Shown piece by piece: positions 1-5,337 of a stretch of 5,337 bases of DNA. The notes beneath the pieces are model-generated. The model did not search any database. It was not told the DNA's origin and saw only the letters and a list, made by a program, of their open reading frames with translations. Numbering within the stretch: the first letter of the stretch is position 1; each line of letters starts with the position of its first letter. A program made the translations under genes and the position numbers. Origin of the DNA: Acidobacteriota bacterium (GTDB lineage Bacteria; Acidobacteriota; Terriglobia; Acidoferrales; UBA7541); NCBI GenBank assembly GCA_019239815.1, contig JAFAZL010000866.1, positions 1 through 5,337 of the forward strand. The letters are read 5' to 3'.

Positions 1-221
1 TCGCGACCGCGAAAGACCATAACGCCGCCCCATCGCGCATCCAGCATGCGAGTGGCACGTTGAGCGAATCTCTCCAGGAACGCCGGCAGATTCCGCGAAT
101 GCGCGGCATCCACCGCCAATTCCATGAGTTCTTCAGCTGCATGAACAGGAGGACGCGAAGTGGGGTTCTTCACGCGTTTACACGCAAGGCGATTCGAGGG
201 TTTGGCCGTTGCTCTAGGCAT
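1..221 (-). CDS. Partial GAF-domain signalling protein (N-terminus only)
   Basis: Reading the minus strand from the ATG at 221 gives 73 codons with no stop, running out of the window at position 1. The first 25 or so residues are basic and proline-rich and look unstructured. From about residue 28 an amphipathic helix begins (AAEELMELAVDAAHSRNLPA), followed by FLERFAQRATRMLDARWGGV and then MVFRGR. This pattern of a helix followed by 'A..ML.A..GGV.VFRG' is typical of the start of GAF sensory domains, such as those of GAF-type histidine kinases; that assignment is by eye. What follows the GAF domain (kinase, cyclase or other) lies outside the window. No Shine-Dalgarno is visible before the ATG, and an in-frame TGA lies 13 codons upstream. 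Met33 (codon 123-125) or GTG at 171-173 are alternative starts, but neither has a better ribosome binding site. The gene is transcribed divergently from the chemosensory cluster. Confidence 0.7.
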   Translation of the reverse strand, partial: MPRATAKPSNRLACKRVKNPTSRPPVHAAEELMELAVDAAHSRNLPAFLERFAQRATRMLDARWGGVMVFRGR

Positions 222-226
222 GTTTG

Positions 227-253
227 ATTGAGACGCGGCGCTGGCGTCTCAAT
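227..253. repeat. Perfect 10-bp inverted repeat, leader hairpin of the leftward gene
   Basis: ATTGAGACGC (227-236) and GCGTCTCAAT (244-253) are perfect reverse complements around a 7-base spacer. The element ends 5 bases before the ATG at 221 of the leftward gene. In RNA it would form a hairpin directly next to the initiation site, with no Shine-Dalgarno between. As DNA it could equally be an operator, because its arms contain TGAGAC/GTCTCA, which recurs at 439-453 and 476-484. There is no U-tract that would make it a terminator in either direction. Confidence 0.6.
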
Positions 254-276
254 TTGATGATTTCCCACGCACCTCT

Positions 277-306
277 ACGCTACTTACCCATCTCAACTTG
301 AGTCAA
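277..306 (-). promoter_or_regulatory. Candidate sigma-70-type promoter for the leftward gene
   Basis: On the minus strand TTGACT (306 to 301, 5 of 6 matches to TTGACA) is followed after 18 bases by TAGCGT (282 to 277), which keeps the key T, A and final T of a -10 box. Transcription would begin near 270 and give a leader of about 50 bases that includes the 227-253 hairpin. The match is ordinary and such boxes arise by chance, so this is a suggestion only. Confidence 0.3.
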
Positions 307-309
307 TTG
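292..309. promoter_or_regulatory. Overlapping small palindromes, possible operator
   Basis: Three perfect dyads overlap: CTCAA-C-TTGAG (292-302), TTGA-G-TCAA (298-306) and CAATTG (304-309). They cover the -35 box and part of the spacer of the candidate leftward promoter, a usual place for a repressor site. The pentamer TTGAG/CTCAA also occurs in both arms of the 227-253 repeat. The function and the binding protein are unknown. Confidence 0.35.
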
Positions 310-438
310 CCGATGAAATCCGGTGTTTCGCACTCGACAATCGCCGGTTTTCAGTTCGTGGGCAGGAGATATCGGCGCGTTGCTCGTTCACGGCAGCACG
401 AATATCCGCATTCAACACGCAGGAACACACAGAAATAC

Positions 439-453
439 GTCTCAGCGTGAGAC
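439..453. repeat. Perfect inverted repeat GTCTCA-GCG-TGAGAC
   Basis: The arms GTCTCA (439-444) and TGAGAC (448-453) are perfect reverse complements around a 3-base centre. This is the most operator-like element in the region. The same hexamer is found in the 227-253 repeat and at 479-484. It lies about 205 bases upstream of the TonB-like gene. Confidence 0.5.
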
Positions 454-475
454 CCGACAGCGCGAATCACGAGGA

Positions 476-484
476 GTCTGAGAC
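476..484. repeat. Short palindrome GTCT-G-AGAC
   Basis: A perfect 4-1-4 dyad that contains TGAGAC (479-484). Its centre is 34 bases from the centre of the 439-453 repeat, a little over three helical turns. Alone it would be unremarkable; it is listed because it shares its half-site with the two longer repeats. Confidence 0.35.
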
Positions 485-650
485 AATTTCACAAACGCCC
501 TCTATCCGTTCACGCGAACACGTGCCGCACTTAACTTACCTGTTACCCATCACTTGTGGTGTGTCCCCCACGCAAAAGCACCTAGCGTTTTTCGGCGCAA
601 ATACTGGCCATCGACGTGCCCTTCTTGCGGTGGGGCATTGTCCCAATCAG

Positions 651-656
651 AGGAGG
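651..656 (+). promoter_or_regulatory. Ribosome binding site that decides the GTG start
   Basis: AGGAGG, a full Shine-Dalgarno match, lies 4 bases before the GTG at 661. It argues against the upstream in-frame GTG at 616, which has no such site, and against the GTG at 658, which is only 1 base away. Confidence 0.75.
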
Positions 657-660
657 CGTG

Positions 661-1011
661 GTGTCGAAGCGACGGAAGTGGGCAACGATTGTCTTAGCAA
701 GCGTAGGTTTCGCCGGACTCCTGGCGGCTACGGGTTTCGCTCAAACCGCGAGCACAGATGAAGGCAAGCGTAAGGTCAAGTCACGCGTTTCACCGACCTA
801 TCCTGAACTCGCCAAGCGCATGAGCGTGACCGGAAAAGTAAAAATTGAAGTCATCATCGCTCCCGATGGCCACGTCAAGAGCACTCGCGCCATCGGCGGC
901 CATCCGCTCCTGGTGCAGACCTGCACCGATGCGGTCAAAGAATGGAAGTTCTTCCCGGCTCCTGAAGAGACAACTCAGATTGTGGAATTCGATTTCACCG
1001 GCGGGCAGTAA
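661..1011 (+). CDS. Small exported TonB C-terminal-domain protein
   Basis: This encodes 116 residues from the GTG at 661. Residues 1-27 form a Sec signal peptide: a basic KRRK, a hydrophobic run (WATIVLASVGFAGLLAATGFA) and likely cleavage after Ala27. Mature residues 40-113 match the TonB C-terminal fold: SPTYPELAKRM (44-54), GKVKIEVIIAPDGHV (58-72), then AVKEWKFFPAP (91-101), the usual 'A...W.F.P' ending. Classic TonB proteins have a retained membrane anchor and a long Pro-rich periplasmic spacer. Both are missing here, so this is a free periplasmic TonB-like domain rather than a complete energy transducer, although an uncleaved anchor cannot be excluded. No ExbB/ExbD or TonB-dependent receptor gene is present in the window. 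It is co-directional with the chemoreceptor 89 bases downstream and may share its transcript. The domain call is firm; the role is unknown. Confidence 0.85.
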   Translation: MSKRRKWATIVLASVGFAGLLAATGFAQTASTDEGKRKVKSRVSPTYPELAKRMSVTGKVKIEVIIAPDGHVKSTRAIGGHPLLVQTCTDAVKEWKFFPAPEETTQIVEFDFTGGQ

Positions 1012-1015
1012 CTCT

Positions 1016-1033
1016 GCAGCGACGGGGCGCTGC
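1016..1033 (+). other. GC-rich hairpin in the gap between the TonB-like gene and the receptor
   Basis: GCAGCG (1016-1021) and CGCTGC (1028-1033) pair perfectly around the loop ACGGGG, 4 bases after the stop codon. It is followed by G's and not by a T-tract, so it does not qualify as an intrinsic terminator. It may stabilise an upstream transcript end, reduce read-through, or be incidental. Confidence 0.35.
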
Positions 1034-1086
1034 GGGGGAATCGTCGCGCGCTGAATTTGGCTACTACGGCCAGCGGTTTCTGGGGT

Positions 1087-1092
1087 GGAGGG
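1087..1092 (+). promoter_or_regulatory. Ribosome binding site of the chemoreceptor gene
   Basis: GGAGGG sits 8 bases before the ATG at 1101. This is a good Shine-Dalgarno with standard spacing and supports this start. Confidence 0.7.
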
Positions 1093-1100
1093 TTCTGGAA

Positions 1101-3113
1101 ATGACGATCGGTAAGAAACTCTATATCGGCTTTGGCTCGATCCTGTTCATCTTGATCTGTCTGTTCGGCGTGAACATTGTCGCCGGCTTTCGCGAGCAGT
1201 CCGCGCGTTCCGACGCGTCAACCGCGCTGCAGAACGTCCGAACCATCGAAGCCGTGCGTTATCAGATCATGCTCAACCGGAATAATCTCAACAACTTCCT
1301 GCTGAGCGGCGATCCCCGCGACGAAGAGAAAGTCAATAAGGGCATCGTCGAACTCACCGACATCATTAAGCACGGGGAAGCCGACGCAAAGGGTGACCTC
1401 CTCCACACCGCGCTCATACAGGTCGAGAGTACGGAATCGAGCTGGGGAGACAATTTCGCAAAACCACTGCTCGCCAAGCGCCATCAAGTAGATTCGGGCG
1501 ACGCCACTGTTTCCGATCTCCAGATCTTCTACCTGCAAAAGGATCCGACGTCCTGGCTCCTGAAGTCGTCATCCGTGCTGGATCAGGCGGCTACCGAAAT
1601 CGCCAGATCACTCGACGAAACCACGAAGTCCGCGGCTCGTGCCAGCACCTTGAGCACGACGCTCACGAGCGGCGGCACGTTTCTCGCGTTGATCACGGGT
1701 TTCGTCGTCGCTTATTACACCGCCAAATCGATCACCGAGCCCCTGACGCACCTCATCACCGTGGCTCGCGAAATCGGCGACTCCGGCGACCTCGACCAGA
1801 ATATCGACATTCACCGCAACGACGAAATCGGAGCCCTAGCGACTACATTCAACAACATGGTCGCTTACCTCAAAGAAATGGCCGGAGTTTCGATGGCCGT
1901 CGCTGAAGGCGATCTCGCCATCGAAGTTGTGCCTCGTTCCAAGCGCGACACGCTCGGCAACGCGTTCCTTCGCATGTCCCATGGATTGCAGGAACTCGTC
2001 CGCACCACGCGCGATTCGGCGGGTCAGGTTTCCGCGGGATCAAATCAGGTTGCAGGCGCCGCTGACGAATCCGCCAAGGTCAGCGTGCAGGCTTCGTCCG
2101 CGATTGAAGAAGTTACCAGCACGATGCACGAGATGAGCATCAACGTGCAAAACGTCGTGAAGAACACGCAAATCCAGGCGTCGAGCGTCGCGGAAACTTC
2201 CGCATCGATCGATCAGATGGTCACCTCGATTCAGCGCGTCGCCGACACCGCGAAAGTCCTGCTCGACATCGCCAACCGCTCGCGCGAAGAAGTCGTCACC
2301 GGTATCGCCACCATGGAAAAGGCGACGGACGGCCTCAATCGTACGAATCACGCGATTCAATCCTCCGCGGAAATCATCAACGTCCTCGGCCACCGCGCCG
2401 ACGACATCGGGAAGATCATCGAAGTCATCGACGATCTTGCTGAACAGACGAACTTGCTCGCCTTGAACGCCGCGATCGAAGCGGCCCGCGCCGGCGAACA
2501 CGGCCTCGGTTTCGCAGTCGTCGCCGACGAAGTTCGCAAGCTCGCCGAAAAGTCAACACAATCCACCAAGGAAATCGCCGACCTCATCCAGAGCATTCAG
2601 CGTGAAGCTCGGCAGGCCGTCGAAAACATGGAGCGCAGCACGCGCATCGTTGAAGAGGGACTCAGCCTCGGCAACGATCTCGGTTCTGCATTGCACAAAA
2701 TCTCCAACGTCGTCACCGAGGTTTACAAATTCTCGCAGGAAATCGGCGCCGCAACGGCCGAGCAGTCTGTCGGGTCGTCGCAGATCGCCAAAGCGACTGG
2801 GCGTCTCACCGAAATCACCCAGGAAATCAATTCCGCCGTCGAAGAGCAGGCGTCTGGCGCGCAAGCCGTTGTCCGCGCGATGGACAAGATGCGCGAACTC
2901 GTCCAGCAGTCCGCATCGAGTTCGACCGAACTGTCCGCCGCTGCCGAGCAGATGCTCAAGCTCTCGCGCAACCTCCTCGACAGCATGGACCGTTTCGTTC
3001 TCGATTCGTCGGCGCAACAGCGCGCACGCCGCGAAACGCCGGCTTCCAATCCGCGTCGCCGTGAGTTGCATCGCGACCCGGAAAGCGAATACGCCGAGCT
3101 GACGCGTTCCTGA
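1101..3113 (+). CDS. Methyl-accepting chemotaxis protein, membrane-bound, with two HAMP-like units
   Basis: This is a 670-residue transmembrane chemoreceptor that would sense an extracytoplasmic cue and control CheA through CheW. TM1 is about residues 8-30 and TM2 about 188-207. The roughly 155-residue segment between them is helical. Features such as FLLSGDPRDEEKVNKG (66-81) and a conserved-looking Trp in ESSWGDNFAKPL suggest a CHASE3-like or four-helix-bundle sensor; the ligand is unknown. HAMP1 covers about 208-261 (Pro214, DEIG 241-244). A second HAMP-like unit covers about 261-305 (AVAEGDL 266-272). The signalling hairpin tip is EQTNLLALNAAIEAARAGE (448-466), followed by GFAVVADEVRKLA (470-482). 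Glutamate/glutamine pairs in methylation-site context occur at 336-337 (SSAIEEVTST), 554-555 (AATAEQSVGS) and, less exactly, 581-582. The C-terminus (YAELTRS) lacks an NWETF-like CheR/CheB docking pentapeptide. The stop is 17 bases before cheW, so the two are almost certainly co-transcribed. Confidence 0.95.
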   Translation: MTIGKKLYIGFGSILFILICLFGVNIVAGFREQSARSDASTALQNVRTIEAVRYQIMLNRNNLNNFLLSGDPRDEEKVNKGIVELTDIIKHGEADAKGDLLHTALIQVESTESSWGDNFAKPLLAKRHQVDSGDATVSDLQIFYLQKDPTSWLLKSSSVLDQAATEIARSLDETTKSAARASTLSTTLTSGGTFLALITGFVVAYYTAKSITEPLTHLITVAREIGDSGDLDQNIDIHRNDEIGALATTFNNMVAYLKEMAGVSMAVAEGDLAIEVVPRSKRDTLGNAFLRMSHGLQELVRTTRDSAGQVSAGSNQVAGAADESAKVSVQASSAIEEVTSTMHEMSINVQNVVKNTQIQASSVAETSASIDQMVTSIQRVADTAKVLLDIANRSREEVVTGIATMEKATDGLNRTNHAIQSSAEIINVLGHRADDIGKIIEVIDDLAEQTNLLALNAAIEAARAGEHGLGFAVVADEVRKLAEKSTQSTKEIADLIQSIQREARQAVENMERSTRIVEEGLSLGNDLGSALHKISNVVTEVYKFSQEIGAATAEQSVGSSQIAKATGRLTEITQEINSAVEEQASGAQAVVRAMDKMRELVQQSASSSTELSAAAEQMLKLSRNLLDSMDRFVLDSSAQQRARRETPASNPRRRELHRDPESEYAELTRS

Positions 3114-3130
3114 GGGCCATAAACGCTGCC

Positions 3131-3607
3131 ATGGATAAAGATCTCCAGGTCGTTGGTTTTCGGATCGGCAACGAGACGTTTGGCGTGCGGATCGGCGCGG
3201 TCCGCGAGATCGTTCGCGTGCCTGAGATTACCTCCGTCCCCAGCGCTCCAGACACCGTCGAGGGCGTCATCAATCTGCGCGGCAAGATTATTCCCGTCAT
3301 GGACCTGCGCAAGCGCTTTGGCCAGGTCGACATCCAGCACGACAAGAAAAACCGAATCCTTGTCGTCGAGCTCGAAAACAAATTGATCGGCCTGATCGTC
3401 AATGCAGCATCCGAGGTCTTGAAAATTCCGCCTTCCGAGATCGAGCCGCCCGGCAGCGTCTTCGCCGAAGGCGAATCGAACTACGTCACTGGAGTCGGAA
3501 AGCTCAAGGGCCGCCTAATTATCTTGCTGGACGTTTCAAAGCTTTTGCAGCACCAGGAAGTAAAGAGACTTGAGGAGGCCGCGGAAACCCTCGCCACCGT
3601 GAGATAG
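3131..3607 (+). CDS. cheW: CheW coupling protein
   Basis: This 158-residue protein has normal CheW length and is a single CheW domain over nearly its whole length. It is a cytoplasmic scaffold that links the receptor tip to the CheA P5 domain. Recognisable pieces are the opening strand QVVGFRIGNETFGVRIGAVREI (6-27), the highly conserved VINLRGKIIPVMDLRKRFG (46-64, with NLRG at 48-51), the second subdomain strand RILVVELENKLIGLIVNAASEVL (75-97), and the closing VGKLKGRLIILLDVSKLL (122-139). The last 19 residues are a charged helix-like tail. The ATG at 3131 has only a weak GAGGG about 14 bases upstream, overlapping the receptor stop codon. Translation is therefore probably helped by coupling to the receptor gene. 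The family call is secure. Whether it also serves receptors encoded elsewhere cannot be seen. Confidence 0.95.
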   Translation: MDKDLQVVGFRIGNETFGVRIGAVREIVRVPEITSVPSAPDTVEGVINLRGKIIPVMDLRKRFGQVDIQHDKKNRILVVELENKLIGLIVNAASEVLKIPPSEIEPPGSVFAEGESNYVTGVGKLKGRLIILLDVSKLLQHQEVKRLEEAAETLATVR

Positions 3608-3666
3608 CGTCAATTGCCGGTAGTTCGGCTGTCGACGCCGCTTCGCAGTAGTGAGGTCGCGCCTAT

Positions 3667-4572
3667 ATGGGAACGATAACTGCCCAAATTCAATTGACCG
3701 AAGCGGAGCTCAAGCTCCTTCAGACGCTCGTCTATCAAGAATGCGGGATGTTCTTTGACGAGCGCCGATCTCACTTTCTCAAGGATCGCTTGCAGCGCCG
3801 CTTGAAAGCCTGCCAGATCGATTCCTTCTACAACTACTATCGTCTGTTGACCAGCCGCGAAGGGAAGAATGAGCTCGCCCTTCTGTTAGAAAATCTCACC
3901 GTAAACGAGACCAGCTTCTTCCGCAACCGTCCGCAACTCGACCTTTTGCAAAAGGGTGTTCTCGAAGAATTGCTCCGCAAAAAACAGGAGCGCCGCGACT
4001 GGACCTTGCGCGTCTGGAGCGCAGGTTGTTCCTCCGGCCAGGAAGCTTACTCGGTCGCAATCCTGATTTGCGACGCGCTCGCGTATTACTACCTGCGGAA
4101 TCCGCTGCCCTTCGACATGCCGTCCCCGAAGCCGTTGATTCCTCCGCCCTGGAAGCTCGAGATCGTAGCGTCCGACATCAGCTACGCGAGCCTCCGAGCG
4201 GGACAGGAAGGCACATATACCGAAACCCAAATGGAGCCGGTGGACTACACCTGCCGGCTGCGTTATTTCGAGCGTACCGGCGAAAAGTACGCCGTCAAAA
4301 AGCAGCTCAAAGACCTCATTCAGTTCGACTTCCACAACCTGAAGACCGAATTCTTGCCACGCCGTAACGACATCATCCTCTGCCGCAACGTCATGATTTA
4401 CTTCGACGAGGCTGAGCAGAAGCGTCTCATCGAAAAGTTCTGGCACTGTTTGAATCCGGGCGGCTACCTCTTCGTCGGCCATGCCGAAAGCCTGTTCGGC
4501 CTGACGCAAAAATTCCGCATGGTGCATGAGAACAACGGCACTGCGTATCAGAAACTCGAGGCCACTTCGTGA
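3667..4572 (+). CDS. cheR: CheR, receptor glutamate methyltransferase
   Basis: This is a 301-residue SAM-dependent methyltransferase that would methylate glutamates on the receptor's cytoplasmic helices for adaptation. An all-helical CheR N-domain lies at about 10-65. NLTVNETSFFRN (76-87) is the typical CheR junction motif. SAM motif I is RVWSAGCSSGQEAYSVAI (115-132); it reads SGQEAYS where the enteric form is SGEEPYS, keeping the second Glu. VASDIS (167-172) supplies the ribose-binding Asp170. DIILCRNVMIYF (235-246) and GHAESLF (271-277) are the later core motifs. Between the helix after motif I and the VASD strand, residues about 140-162 form a Tyr/Pro-rich insert (LRNPLPFDMPSPKPLIPPPW), longer than the E. 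coli counterpart by my memory of that sequence. The 59-base gap after cheW contains a modest GAGG 10 bases before the ATG. The last 4 bases overlap cheA. Confidence 0.95.
   Translation: MGTITAQIQLTEAELKLLQTLVYQECGMFFDERRSHFLKDRLQRRLKACQIDSFYNYYRLLTSREGKNELALLLENLTVNETSFFRNRPQLDLLQKGVLEELLRKKQERRDWTLRVWSAGCSSGQEAYSVAILICDALAYYYLRNPLPFDMPSPKPLIPPPWKLEIVASDISYASLRAGQEGTYTETQMEPVDYTCRLRYFERTGEKYAVKKQLKDLIQFDFHNLKTEFLPRRNDIILCRNVMIYFDEAEQKRLIEKFWHCLNPGGYLFVGHAESLFGLTQKFRMVHENNGTAYQKLEATS
4558..4561 (+). promoter_or_regulatory. Ribosome binding site of cheA, inside cheR
   Basis: GAGG ends 7 bases before the GTG at 4569. It supports a GTG start that overlaps the cheR stop codon (GTGA). This arrangement normally couples translation of the two genes. 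Confidence 0.55.
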
Positions 4573-5337
4573 CCCAGTTGCCCGACGATCGCAGCGGCGA
4601 GCTCCGCGCGCTCTTTTTTGAGAGCGCGAATGAGCTATTGCAGTCGCTGAATGACGCGGGCCTCGAACTCGAGGCGCGTCCGGCCGACGACGAAGTGATT
4701 CGTCGCGTTCGCCGGGCTGTGCACACTTTGAAGGGCGATTCCGCGGCTTGTGGCTACTACCAGCTCAGCGAACTCTCCCACGAATTGGAAGATGTTCTGT
4801 CTCCGCAGATTGGTCAGCGCGTCGGCGGAAAATTGGCAGAGGTTGTTCTTGAAGCTGCCGACAGCTTCTCCGCGATGCTCGGCGCGTACCAGCGCAATAT
4901 CGAGCCTCCACCAGCCGAGCCGCTTCGCAATCTCATTCGTTCGCTTTTGACGGCGCCTGCCCAGGCTGAGACAAAGGTTCCCGAGCAGAGGGTGACCGCG
5001 CAATTCGGCTGGACTGAATACGAGCAGTTGATGATCTCCGAAGCGATTCACCGCGGCGAGACGGTATACAACATCGCGCTGCGCATCGACGCCAACAGCT
5101 TGATGCATGCTGCCGCGTTCCAGTTGATCCGCAACGTCCTTCACGGCTGCGGTACGGTGATCGCCTTGCGGCCGGAAGACAACTCTGCCGCGGCAACCGT
5201 TGAAATTGTCGAAGCCGCACTCGCTACGACGCAATCGGAAGATCGCATCACTCAGCGCTGCCGGATCCCCGCGATCGTCTCGGAACTCCGCGTCGAGCGC
5301 CTGAGCAACATCGAGACCAGCGAGCACGAACTCCTCG
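4569..5337 (+). CDS. cheA: CheA sensor kinase, N-terminal part (P1 and P2-like domains)
   Basis: From the GTG at 4569 the frame stays open for 256 codons to the window edge, so the gene is cut by the window. Residues about 8-108 form a P1/Hpt domain. VHTLKGDSAACG (51-62) carries the expected phosphoacceptor His52, and LSELSHELEDVL (67-78) is the following conserved helix. The motif reads HTLKGDSA where many CheA proteins have HTLKGSA. A linker with a Pro run (113-116) follows. Residues about 146-215 resemble the Thermotoga-type P2 response-regulator docking domain: VYNIALRIDANSLMHAAAFQLIRNVLHGCGTVIALRPE. Dimerisation (P3), catalytic (P4) and CheW-binding (P5) domains must lie beyond the edge and are not seen. 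The CDS overlaps cheR by 4 bases. A 230-codon open frame on the opposite strand here is a codon-bias shadow. Confidence 0.9.
   Translation, partial: MTQLPDDRSGELRALFFESANELLQSLNDAGLELEARPADDEVIRRVRRAVHTLKGDSAACGYYQLSELSHELEDVLSPQIGQRVGGKLAEVVLEAADSFSAMLGAYQRNIEPPPAEPLRNLIRSLLTAPAQAETKVPEQRVTAQFGWTEYEQLMISEAIHRGETVYNIALRIDANSLMHAAAFQLIRNVLHGCGTVIALRPEDNSAAATVEIVEAALATTQSEDRITQRCRIPAIVSELRVERLSNIETSEHELL

Larger units (their letters stand above)
222..660. other. Divergent intergenic control region, 439 bases
   Basis: This stretch separates the leftward GAF-type gene from the rightward TonB-like gene. I find no convincing protein here. A GTG-started reading frame beginning at 447 runs out of frame into the next gene and encodes an Arg/His-rich composition without family resemblance. 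The region instead holds several short palindromes (227-253, 292-309, 439-453, 476-484) and a candidate leftward promoter (277-306), each listed separately. I could not identify a convincing rightward sigma-70 promoter. No tRNA, CRISPR array or insertion sequence end is apparent. Confidence 0.7.

Noticed and set aside
309..316. GCCGATGA, close to the sigma-28 -10 consensus GCCGATAA, upstream of a chemotaxis cluster.
   Set aside because: No TAAA-like -35 element is found 15 bases upstream (that place reads ATCT), and the site is about 350 bases from the next + strand gene.
284..551. Direct repeat TTACCCATC at 284-292 and 543-551, each followed shortly by ACTTG.
   Set aside because: A repeated 9-mer within about 440 bases is not rare by chance (roughly 0.4 expected pairs), and no dyad or promoter box is associated with the second copy.
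447..761. A 104-codon open frame on the + strand, starting with GTG, that overlaps the start of the TonB-like gene.
   Set aside because: It has no ribosome binding site, has Arg/His-rich low-meaning composition, and overlaps a clearly better gene in another frame. Its start also lies inside the 439-453 palindrome.
1016..1033. Hairpin after the TonB-like gene as an intrinsic terminator.
   Set aside because: The stem is only 6 bp and is followed by a G-run with no T-tract. It is kept as a hairpin only.
2040..3402. Several long open frames on the minus strand opposite the receptor and cheW (150-205 codons).
   Set aside because: They are opposite strongly supported genes, contain Arg/Asp/Ala-rich translations without family features, and are expected from codon bias in GC-rich DNA.
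302..3619. The 11-mer GTCAATTGCCG found in two non-coding gaps (302-312 and 3609-3619).
   Set aside because: A few identical 11-mers are expected by chance in 5.3 kb. The two contexts share nothing else.
3886..5327. Minus-strand open frames of 213 and 230 codons opposite cheR and cheA.
   Set aside because: They are shadows of conserved + strand reading frames. They show no recognisable domain, and the + strand has the intact CheR motifs and CheA P1 motif.

Overview
The window carries the start of a chemosensory (chemotaxis-type) gene cluster on the + strand: a chemoreceptor, CheW, CheR and the N-terminal part of CheA, cut off by the window end. They are preceded by a small secreted TonB-C-terminal-domain protein. 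At the left edge the first codons of a leftward gene, probably a GAF-domain signalling protein, run out of the window. The DNA is moderately GC-rich. The gene style (GAF-type sensor proteins, small exported TonB-like proteins, an mcp-cheW-cheR-cheA order) fits Acidobacteriota such as the Terriglobia best. This is a judgement from protein flavour, not a database result.

Layout. Positions 1-221 (-) hold the N-terminus of the GAF-type protein. Positions 222-660 are a divergent intergenic region of 439 bases with a clustered set of palindromes. These share the hexamer TGAGAC/GTCTCA and, nearer the leftward gene, the pentamer TTGAG/CTCAA. A plausible leftward promoter overlaps one of the dyads. 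Positions 661-1011 (+) encode a 116-residue exported TonB-like protein read from a GTG start behind a strong AGGAGG. A short gap (1012-1100) has a small GC hairpin and a good ribosome binding site. Then come the 670-residue receptor (1101-3113), CheW (3131-3607), CheR (3667-4572) and CheA (4569 to the window end, GTG start overlapping the CheR stop).

How it works together. The receptor has two membrane helices, a CHASE3-like or four-helix-bundle extracytoplasmic domain, two HAMP-like units and a full signalling hairpin. CheW would couple it to CheA, whose His52 is the expected phosphoacceptor and whose P2-like region would dock the response regulator. CheR would methylate receptor glutamates. 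The receptor lacks an NWETF-like C-terminal tether, so CheR presumably acts without tail docking. No CheB, CheY or flagellar gene lies inside the window, so whether the output is motility, type IV pili or another function cannot be decided here.

Nothing in the window proves a wholly new system. The parts most worth a second look are the palindrome array in the divergent control region, the orphan TonB-like exported protein next to the chemosensory cluster, and a proline-rich insert in CheR.
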